Shown piece by piece: positions 6,301 to 9,520 of a stretch of DNA of 9,520 nucleotides (positions are counted from its first letter, which is position 1; every line of letters starts with the position of its first letter). The notes under the pieces are model-generated. The model was not told the origin of the DNA and did not search any database. It worked only from the letters and a program-made list of their open reading frames with translations. Position numbers and translations under genes: made by a program. This DNA comes from an uncultured Ignavibacteria bacterium (GTDB taxonomy: Bacteria > Bacteroidota > Ignavibacteria > Kapaibacteriales > UBA961). The stretch is from assembly GCA_937868245.1 (NCBI GenBank), contig CALMMI010000695.1, positions 1 to 9,520 on the forward strand. The letters run 5' to 3'.

Positions 6301-7959
6301 GCTTGTATAAATGATTTTCCCCTCTTTGTTAATCAAAACAACCCCGTTATTGCTATCCTCTATCATTGCACGGAATAATTCTTCATTCTTGCTAATCTCA
6401 TTCTGGGCTTCTTTAAGCTGGGTTATGTCCCGTGCCACACCAACAACTCCCATTACCTTACCATTTTTATCAAAAAGCGCACTTTTAGAAGTCATATAGA
6501 CTTGCTTTCCACCCTCTACCTGAACAGTATTTTCAACAATACGGCTTGTTTGCGTTTCAATAACAACCTTATCGGCTGCCATAGATTGATGTGCCGTTTC
6601 TACAGAGAACAACTCTAAATCGGTTTTGCCTATCATTTGGTTAGGTTCGAATCCACTGATTTTTTTTCCTCTCGAATTGACAAGCAGATATTTACCGGCT
6701 ATATCCTTTACGAAAATTATATCGTCCGTACCTTCGGTTACTGCTTTTAGTAAAGCATAACTTTCCTCTACTGCCTGTTCCGCTTGTTTACGGGCAGTTA
6801 TATCGCGTATGTTTGAAACGATTGCCCCGATGGTTTTATCTTTCAAAAGATTTGCCACCGTACCTTCTACCCATATCCATTCACCGTCTTTATGTTTTAT
6901 TCTATGCTGAACGTAAACCGGAACATCAGGATTTTCTCTAAGTGCTTCTAATTTTTGTTTTGCAATTGGTAAGTCATCAGGATGAATCAATTCAAACATT
7001 TGTTGATGTACCGATTCCTCGTAAGAGTACCCTGTTATACGCTCAACTGATGGGGATATATAAAGAACCTCGCCGTTGCCGTCAACCATCCGTACCATAT
7101 CATCACTGTTTTCAATAAATGCCCTGAAACGTTTTTCACTTGCCTCCAGAGCAGCTTCCACCCTATATTTTTCTGTAATATCACGGAATGTAAGTACCAC
7201 ACCTATGATAGAATCTTTTGCCCTGTTGTAGATAGGGGCAGCAGCATCATCTATATTATACTCTTTCCCGCTTTTAGAAATTAATACGGTATGGTTGGCA
7301 AGCCCAACGATTCTTCCTTCCCGCAGTACAATATCTACGGGATTAACAACCGTTTTACGAGTGGCATCGTTAACGATGGTAAATATTTCCGGTAATGCTT
7401 TTCCGGTTGCTTCTGCTTGGGTCCAACCGGTAAGGCTTTCTGCAATCGAATTCATGAACTTTACATTACCTTGCTCGTCGGTAGCAATTACTGCATCTCC
7501 TATACTTTGTAGTGTTGTGGCAAGCCATTGTCGGCTTTCCCTTAGTTCCTGATCTGTTTTATAGCGGAAAAATGCCATCTCGAGTGTTGTCTGGATTTCA
7601 CGTTCATCAAACGGCTTCAGAATAAATCCATAGGGTTCAGTAATTTTTGCCCGGTTTAATGTGGCTGCATCTGCATTTGCAGTAATGAAAACAACGGGTG
7701 TACTCATTTCATCACGAATAGTTCGGGCAGCTTCCACTCCGTCCATTTCGCCCCGTAAACCAATGTCCATCACAACTGCATCAGGCTTAAGCGTGCGAAC
7801 CAAAGAAACAGCTTCCTCACCATATCCGGTAATCCCTACAATCTTATACCCCAAATAGGTAAGAATAGACTTCAGATCAAGAGCAACAATATTTTCATCT
7901 TCTACAATAAGAATATTAAGAGGTGAGCTGATATGTAGATTGGTCAAAGAATTACCCAT
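388..7959 (-). CDS. Giant soluble hybrid histidine kinase: REC - 16 PAS (one LOV) - HisKA - HATPase_c - REC
   Basis: A 2523-residue multi-input sensor kinase with no signal peptide or membrane segment, so cytoplasmic. Order: receiver 13-130 (phosphoacceptor Asp65, Lys115); PAS1 145-268; PAS2 275-392; PAS3 400-516; PAS4 527-641; PAS5 653-765; PAS6 775-894; PAS7 905-1018; PAS8 1026-1143; PAS9 1152-1267 (degenerate LOV); PAS10 1275-1393 (LOV, Cys1323); PAS11 1403-1521; PAS12 1530-1643; PAS13 1653-1766; PAS14 1776-1890; PAS15 1900-2020; PAS16 2027-2140; HisKA 2145-2215 (His2165 in AHDLNN); HATPase_c 2255-2382; receiver 2404-2521 (Asp2456, Lys2506). PAS domains are joined by DIT-ERKKAEE type helical linkers. 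PAS2, 4, 6, 11 and 14 are of the PAS_3 kind (HPxD and a tryptophan-rich W-W motif); others are PAS_4 or PAS_9-like. The ATG at 7957-7959 follows the upstream kinase stop by 5 nt and has GAAAGG 8 nt ahead. Family knowledge predicts ATP-dependent phosphorylation of His2165 and transfer to Asp2456. Ligands of most PAS domains cannot be told. The frame is uninterrupted; the size is exceptional for a histidine kinase. No established gene name recognised. Confidence 0.96.
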   Translation of the reverse strand: MGNSLTNLHISSPLNILIVEDENIVALDLKSILTYLGYKIVGITGYGEEAVSLVRTLKPDAVVMDIGLRGEMDGVEAARTIRDEMSTPVVFITANADAATLNRAKITEPYGFILKPFDEREIQTTLEMAFFRYKTDQELRESRQWLATTLQSIGDAVIATDEQGNVKFMNSIAESLTGWTQAEATGKALPEIFTIVNDATRKTVVNPVDIVLREGRIVGLANHTVLISKSGKEYNIDDAAAPIYNRAKDSIIGVVLTFRDITEKYRVEAALEASEKRFRAFIENSDDMVRMVDGNGEVLYISPSVERITGYSYEESVHQQMFELIHPDDLPIAKQKLEALRENPDVPVYVQHRIKHKDGEWIWVEGTVANLLKDKTIGAIVSNIRDITARKQAEQAVEESYALLKAVTEGTDDIIFVKDIAGKYLLVNSRGKKISGFEPNQMIGKTDLELFSVETAHQSMAADKVVIETQTSRIVENTVQVEGGKQVYMTSKSALFDKNGKVMGVVGVARDITQLKEAQNEISKNEELFRAMIEDSNNGVVLINKEGKIIYTSPSNEKILGYSPQERLEQSFTDMIHPNDKNKVVEFFKEISGAKKKLEPFEIQALHKDGVWRWLEVSAQNMLNNPSVNAIVVNFHDITRRTVAAEKLAKSEQNLNDIVEAITVPMIITSIERNEIIYGNQLVADMVGYPLKDLYSLKTVDFYVNPQDRERAVAELTEKGFIKNLIVKFRRKNGEEYWAIITSRFIVFGGEQSVVTTMYDITEQKKAEEELLKSNERFEMIAKATDDVIWDWSLEDNSIWWNDNFYSHLGYKKRTETLNIDSWLKGLHPLDKERVSAGIYKAIDSGHNFWADEYRFLKADGTEVFVLDRGYILRNNEGKPYRMVGAMVDITDHKSAEEVIKKNEEKYRLMFDHNPQPMWIYDSISLKFLEVNEAATLHYGYSREEFLSMTILDIRPESEIPLLMENLSQPVNKYNDSGEWHHLKKNGEVINVQITSHIIEHNNTPARHVLVNDITNRKKTESALQENYVLLKTITEGIHESIFAKDINGIYTFINSTAAETINKKKEEVIGFDDTALFSPEHAAWLKEIDKDIMSTGKSKTFEGYMTEGFHYQFADTRYPLFDVNTNEVVGVVGISRDITERKKAEEKLRLYERALQNVGEGVVIIDAEHEEYPTIFANDAFCTMTGYSTDEVLGRNRDFLKGQRSSEAVESEMRQSIVRKIDFNGEAVNYKKDGTPFWNYVRISPMPDDNGKVTHFIGLHTDIDERKKTEEKLRLYERALQSAAEGIVITDTEQEDCPIIFINDGFNEITGYSTEEVLGKNCRFLQGVDTDSSLVNEINKCIAERSYFEGEILNYKKDGTPFWNFLRIAPVHNEFENVTHFVGFQNDITERKLNEDLIRSSQKQLAEAQRLAKYGNWNYDCISEKISWSDELFNVFGVNPTIPSQAEISFISLIHEADREMVEQANNKARLSGEPYAIEYRIVTPNGEERIIEELGRGELNAKGTVIRLFGTAQDITERRKAEEKIKESEEKYRSLVENSPDIIITLDKENSIQFINHTIPGMVKEQVIGLSAFNFINPKYHQLAKDTFEKVYEIGEVQSYEVEGPGINGTVAWYITHAGPIFSHNEVVGITLVTRDITARKLSEEQLRKSEKNLRDIVEAITVPMVVTSMKEGKVIYANQLLADMLDVPMEVALNQQAADYYKDPDDRTIVIGLIKKHGFLRNYLLQLRRKSGELIWVLFSGGIVTFDGEQAVVVTMYDISEQKKAEEKLRESEELFRAMIENSADGVTLIDSAGKLTYMSPNGEKIIGTDVEELNELGFITFIHPNDREEVNKKFEMLLAGKEFERTDVRWNFKGKQWKWVQTQGSNLIHNPSIGSIIMNFREVTDQKKADEEIILSKARLGGVIESAMDAIITIDENYNIVLFNKAAEKMFGFNPDEVVGTRVDRFIPERFHKKHSQFIAEFGVSGITNRAMGHLGVLSGIRANGDEFPIEASISQIDSIAGKLFTVILRDVTERRKAEQQLQDQAALLEIVPDAIIMRELSGKVLYWNSGATKLYGWTAAEAIGKSVLDLISNREGTSFFEMQKILIEKGEWSGEFVQITKEKQKILVQSRWKLVRNSEGEPTSVLVTNTDITEKRNLEQQFLRAQRLESIGTLASGIAHDLNNILTPVVLGLELVKTRLDDEPGRQRIDSIIGIVKRGSGLISQVLDFARGTKGENVPINPKYIVAEIAKVIRETFPRNIDININITKDDLTVIGDGTQIHQVLMNLCINARDAMQKGGKLDIEVALQTTDDSIVRQNINAKIGKYVVITVRDSGEGIPAEIKDRIFDPFFTTKAEGKGTGLGLATVFTIVKNHGGFINLYSEVGNGTTFKIYIPAHITSDTKVTEEEYSPRNAGKQEVVLVVDDEELIRTISRDILIENGYNVITAQNGAEAAEIYKEKSGEISLILTDVMMPVMNGVELIEIVRSINPGARIVAASGLMQGEIAAKLAQAKVSARLSKPFTADKLLAAVHQALEV
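397..750 (-). other. C-terminal receiver domain of the giant kinase
   Basis: Residues 2404-2521 form a CheY-like receiver. Visible are the acidic pair Asp2410-Asp2411 (VVDDEE), the phosphoacceptor Asp2456 (LILTDVMMPVMNG), Ser2484 at the switch Thr/Ser position (AASG) and the conserved Lys2506 (LSKPF). All residues needed for phosphoryl transfer are present, so it should be active. It follows the ATPase domain after about 20 residues, as in hybrid kinases, and is the likely intramolecular acceptor. A separate Hpt protein or regulator would be needed for output; none is in this window. Confidence 0.93.
814..1527 (-). other. Kinase core (HisKA + HATPase_c) of the giant kinase
   Basis: Residues 2145-2382. 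The H-box carries SIGTLASGIAHDLNNILTP with the phosphoacceptor His2165, whose codon is at 1465-1467. The ATPase shows the N-box LMNLCINARDAM (catalytic-type Asn2276), the G1 box VRDSGEGIP (Asp2319), the F-box RIFDPFFTTK and the G2 box GKGTGLGLA, followed by NGTTFKIYIP. Every signature is intact. The HDLNN wording marks the subclass of HisKA kinases common as soluble multi-PAS hybrids. Confidence 0.95.
2290..3003 (-). repeat. PAS13-PAS14 segment, paralogous to PAS4-PAS5 in swapped order
   Basis: PAS13 (residues 1653-1766) begins SEKNLRDIVEAITVPMVV and matches PAS5 (SEQNLNDIVEAITVPMII), including the RRK-GE and GEQ-VV-TMYDI-EQKKAEE segments. PAS14 (1776-1890) begins EELFRAMIENSADGV and matches PAS4 (EELFRAMIEDSNNGV), including IHPND and a conserved NPS-motif near the end. 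In the first copy the order is PAS4 then PAS5; here it is PAS5-like then PAS4-like. Confidence 0.75.
3781..4137 (-). other. LOV photoreceptor domain (PAS10 of the giant kinase)
   Basis: Residues 1275-1393. The flavin-binding signature GKNCRFLQG (1320-1328) contains the photoreactive cysteine Cys1323 (codon TGC at 3991-3993), Arg1324 for the FMN phosphate, and Gln1327. The downstream NYKKDGTPFWN supplies the two flavin-ring Asn residues 1355 and 1365, and HFVGFQNDIT supplies Gln1386, the residue that switches its hydrogen bond to flavin N5. FIND-F--ITGYS--EVLG before the motif is also LOV-typical. In LOV domains blue light forms a cysteinyl-C4a adduct with the flavin. I checked each key codon against the DNA. 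Flavin binding and light response are inferred from this complete residue set. Confidence 0.9.
4159..4506 (-). other. Degenerate LOV-like PAS domain lacking the reactive cysteine (PAS9)
   Basis: Residues 1152-1267 align without gaps to the LOV domain 125 residues downstream. The signature reads GRNRDFLKG: the cysteine position is Arg1198 (codon CGT at 4366-4368), the phosphate-binding Arg is Asp1199 and the Gln is Lys1202. The two Asn of NYKKDGTPFWN remain (1230 and 1240), but the C-terminal Gln is His1261. It could not form a cysteinyl adduct and probably binds flavin weakly or not at all. It may serve as a dimerisation or relay module next to the LOV domain. Confidence 0.85.
5665..6381 (-). 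repeat. PAS4-PAS5 segment, paralogous to PAS13-PAS14
   Basis: Residues 527-765. PAS5 shares DNA-level identity with PAS13 as well as protein identity: on the plus strand the stretch ATAGCTTCTAC recurs near 5979 and 2965 in the same phase, within longer near-identical blocks. PAS4 shares its opening with PAS14. The pair is about 3.4 kb from its relatives in the same reading frame. Confidence 0.75.
7570..7923 (-). other. N-terminal receiver domain of the giant kinase
   Basis: Residues 13-130. Acidic residues Glu20 and Asp21 (ILIVEDEN), phosphoacceptor Asp65 (VVMDIGLRG, codon GAC at 7765-7767), Thr93 (FITAN) and Lys115 (FILKPFDEREI) are all present. It belongs to the receiver subfamily with an MDG-EAA segment and a PYGFILKPF end. 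An amino-terminal receiver on a kinase usually lets another kinase tune it. The end of the receiver in the upstream gene is closely similar (GYIFKPFDEREI), and the DNA encoding the two is alike too. Confidence 0.94.
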
Positions 7960-7964
7960 AATAC

Positions 7965-9520
7965 TTACCTTTCAGGAAAAGTAATCGTAAAAATTGTACC
8001 GCTTGAAGTACTTGCACATTCGGACTTTCCCCCGAGCTGTGCAGCAAGCGATTGAACAAGTTGTAAGCCAAGTGTTTCTGTGTTTGAAATATCTATATCG
8101 GCAGGTATCCCGTTTCCATTATCTTTAACAGTTATTTGATAAAGATTATCTGAATTTATATCAATTGAAACACATATTTCGCCGGCATCCTTATCAATAA
8201 AAGCATACTTTAGTGCATTGGTCATAAGCTCGTTAAGAATAAGACCAATCGGAATTGCGGTGTCGATATTCATTAATATCATGTCGTTCTCTGGTTCAAT
8301 ACGGACAGATATATTTTGTTTATTGTTCTGGATTGAACGAAGAAGTCGTGAGGTAAGCTGGCGCAAGTAAACATTGATATTTACTTGAGAGAGATTGTCG
8401 GATTGATACAGTTGTTCGTGAATCAAAGCCATGGACTTTACACGGTTTTGGCTTTCACGTAGCGGTGCCGCTATTGCTTTGTCTTGAATGTTTTGAGCCT
8501 GAAGATGTAAAAGGCTCGACACAATTTGCATATTATTTTTCACACGGTGATGAAGTTCTTTAAGAAGAGCCTCTTTTTCCATAAGTGAAGTTCTGATCTT
8601 CTCCTCTACAATTTTCCGTTCACTTATATCACGAATTATACTAAGGAGGAACGGACCGTTTTCACCTTCGGCATCAACGTATGAATTTGAGAGTTCAAGC
8701 CACAGTTCCTTTCCGTTCCATAGTCGAAGTTTTTTTTCATAGTGAGTTACTATGGAATGTGTACCTATGCGCTGCCGAAATGTAGATAGCAACCCCGGCT
8801 GTTGGTCTTCGGCGTAAACATTTGAATACATTTGCCCGATAACTTCATCAGGAGGCTTGCCCACCATTTTACAATAAGAAGGATTTGCGAGCAGTATTAT
8901 CCCGTTTTTATCCACGAGGCGTTTTCCGTCCCTTGAATTTTCCCAGACTTGCCTGAAAAGTGTTTCGGATTTCTTCAGAACTTCTTCCTTATCTTTCTGC
9001 TCTGTTATATCCTGAAAGACAATTTGCATCCCTTTTTCACCATTGTATGTTATGACGGATGCATTCATCTTAACAAAAAACTCTGATTTGTCCAACCTTA
9101 CGTATTTTGCTTGTGCCGGTTCCGGGTGGGTATTGGTACGCAGTGCATCGCTTGTCCGTTTACCAAAAATTTCATGAAATTCAGGGTGTATCAAATCAAG
9201 TGCTTTTTTCCCGATTAACTCATGTGGTGATATTGCATTCAAAGTTTTTACAGCGGCAGGATTAACATATACAATCTCTCCGTTTACGTGAATAATAATA
9301 CAGTCGGAGGAAAGCTCTGCCAATCTGTGATATCGTTCATCATTTTCATTGGGATGTGTTTTTGGTTCGGGATTTCTATCTATGCTGCGGTTCCTGTCGT
9401 GCCTGTGACGATAGAGGGCTATTTCGAGTACAGGACGAATTTCTCTCTCGTCAAACGGCTTAAAGATATATCCATAGGCGTTTCCCTCCATGGCTTTTTC
9501 TATTGAAGCCTGATCGGAAT
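7965..9520 (-). CDS. Receiver-PAS-PAS-HisKA_2 sensor histidine kinase (partial, N terminus missing)
   Basis: The frame is open to the right edge: codons before the Met at 9489-9491 read SDQASIEKA, which continues a receiver domain, so that Met is internal and the start lies outside the window. Visible parts: the end of a receiver (GYIFKPFDEREI, Lys codon 9459-9461); PAS A about 8994-9338; PAS B about 8613-8972; a HisKA_2 dimerisation helix with ELHHRVKNNMQIVSSLLHLQ (phosphoacceptor His of HRVKNN, codon 8547-8549); and an HATPase_c with NELMTNALKYAF (Asn codon 8217-8219), KDNGNGIP (Asp codon 8121-8123) and LGLQLVQSLAAQLGG. It ends ITFPER at a TAA 5 nt before the giant kinase ATG. The HisKA_2 class differs from the HisKA of the next gene. 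No output domain or membrane segment is visible. It probably forms an operon with the giant kinase and may signal with it. Confidence 0.93.
   Translation of the reverse strand, partial: SDQASIEKAMEGNAYGYIFKPFDEREIRPVLEIALYRHRHDRNRSIDRNPEPKTHPNENDERYHRLAELSSDCIIIHVNGEIVYVNPAAVKTLNAISPHELIGKKALDLIHPEFHEIFGKRTSDALRTNTHPEPAQAKYVRLDKSEFFVKMNASVITYNGEKGMQIVFQDITEQKDKEEVLKKSETLFRQVWENSRDGKRLVDKNGIILLANPSYCKMVGKPPDEVIGQMYSNVYAEDQQPGLLSTFRQRIGTHSIVTHYEKKLRLWNGKELWLELSNSYVDAEGENGPFLLSIIRDISERKIVEEKIRTSLMEKEALLKELHHRVKNNMQIVSSLLHLQAQNIQDKAIAAPLRESQNRVKSMALIHEQLYQSDNLSQVNINVYLRQLTSRLLRSIQNNKQNISVRIEPENDMILMNIDTAIPIGLILNELMTNALKYAFIDKDAGEICVSIDINSDNLYQITVKDNGNGIPADIDISNTETLGLQLVQSLAAQLGGKSECASTSSGTIFTITFPER
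7968..7973 (-). promoter_or_regulatory. Ribosome binding site of the giant kinase
   Basis: GAAAGG lies 8 nt before the ATG at 7957-7959 and sits inside the last codons of the upstream kinase (Glu-Arg-stop). The overlap of this site with the upstream coding end suggests translational coupling and supports this start over later ATGs, as does the full receiver domain that follows it. Confidence 0.55.

Larger units (their letters stand above)
1540..7527 (-). repeat. Array of 16 PAS-coding units with a period of about 375 bp
   Basis: Residues 145-2140 are sixteen consecutive PAS domains. Each ends in a DIT-type motif whose first residue (Asp, or Glu in PAS14) falls at 260, 386, 511, 637, 760, 889, 1013, 1138, 1263, 1388, 1516, 1638, 1761, 1886, 2015 and 2136. 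The steps are 121-129 residues, mean 125. The linker after the motif is usually a charged helix of ERKKAEEKL type, which also repeats at DNA level as runs such as CTTCGGCTTTTTT read on the plus strand (for example near 2650 and 4518). The units differ in sequence class, so this is an amplified and diverged array rather than a fresh tandem repeat. Confidence 0.9.

Noticed and set aside
1540..7527. Regular 375-bp periodicity as a CRISPR or satellite array
   Set aside because: The period is coding: each unit is a PAS domain with diverged sequence in one uninterrupted frame, with no short identical repeats and spacers.
751..7858. Many plus-strand open frames of 60-160 codons, for example at 751-1152, 1159-1575, 2315-2785 and 3290-3703
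   Set aside because: All lie antisense to the continuous, domain-rich giant kinase frame, show no recognisable motifs and several overlap each other; they are shadows.
388..7959. The 2523-residue frame as an assembly chimera of several kinases
   Set aside because: There is one N-terminal receiver, one kinase core and one C-terminal receiver in proper order, with no internal second core, frameshift or compositional break.
1..7959. A functional link between sufU and the kinases
   Set aside because: Only adjacency supports it; sufU has its own likely promoter and is a housekeeping gene, so a shared role is not claimed.
9489..9491. Met codon as the start of the right-hand kinase gene
   Set aside because: The frame stays open to 9520 and the preceding codons (SDQASIEKA) complete a receiver domain, so this Met is internal and the gene is truncated by the window.
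9288..9506. Plus-strand 72-codon frame with a hydrophobic stretch
   Set aside because: Antisense to the receiver and PAS A of the right-hand kinase, with no ribosome site or family resemblance; the hydrophobic stretch is a frame artefact.

Overview
The window is transcribed entirely on the minus strand and carries three genes, two of them cut by the window edges. In transcription order (right to left) these are: the C-terminal part of a receiver-PAS-PAS-HisKA_2 histidine kinase (7965-9520, open at the right edge); a giant cytoplasmic hybrid histidine kinase of 2523 residues (388-7959); and the first 100 residues of a SufU-type Fe-S scaffold protein (1-301, open at the left edge). The two kinase genes are 5 nt apart and almost certainly co-transcribed. 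sufU follows after an 86-nt gap that looks like a promoter/operator region.

The giant kinase reads receiver - 16 PAS domains - HisKA - HATPase_c - receiver, with no membrane segment and no DNA-binding or enzymatic output domain. The PAS domains are spaced very regularly: the Asp (or Glu) of the DIT-type motif that ends each one recurs on average every 125 residues (375 bp). Several PAS domains are clear paralogues of others in the same protein. PAS10 has every hallmark of a photoactive LOV domain: the cysteine in GKNCRFLQG, two flavin-binding Asn and the C-terminal Gln. PAS9, immediately before it, is a tandem copy that has lost the cysteine and the glutamines.

How the genes may work together (inference): light or flavin redox state is one input among many to the giant kinase. 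Its core would pass phosphate to its own C-terminal receiver, while the N-terminal receiver could accept phosphate from another kinase. The neighbouring HisKA_2 kinase has a receiver of the same subfamily (KPFDEREI in both), so the pair looks like a coupled phosphorelay whose output regulator lies outside the window. sufU is a housekeeping Fe-S assembly gene and probably a separate transcription unit.

Organism: AT-leaning bacterial DNA, a TTTG / TAnnTTTG-like promoter in front of sufU, no recognisable Shine-Dalgarno there, and large multi-PAS soluble hybrid kinases suggest the Bacteroidota/Chlorobiota/Ignavibacteriota group. This is inferred from style, not from a marker gene. Apart from the 86-nt gap and the 5-nt gap there is no non-coding sequence.
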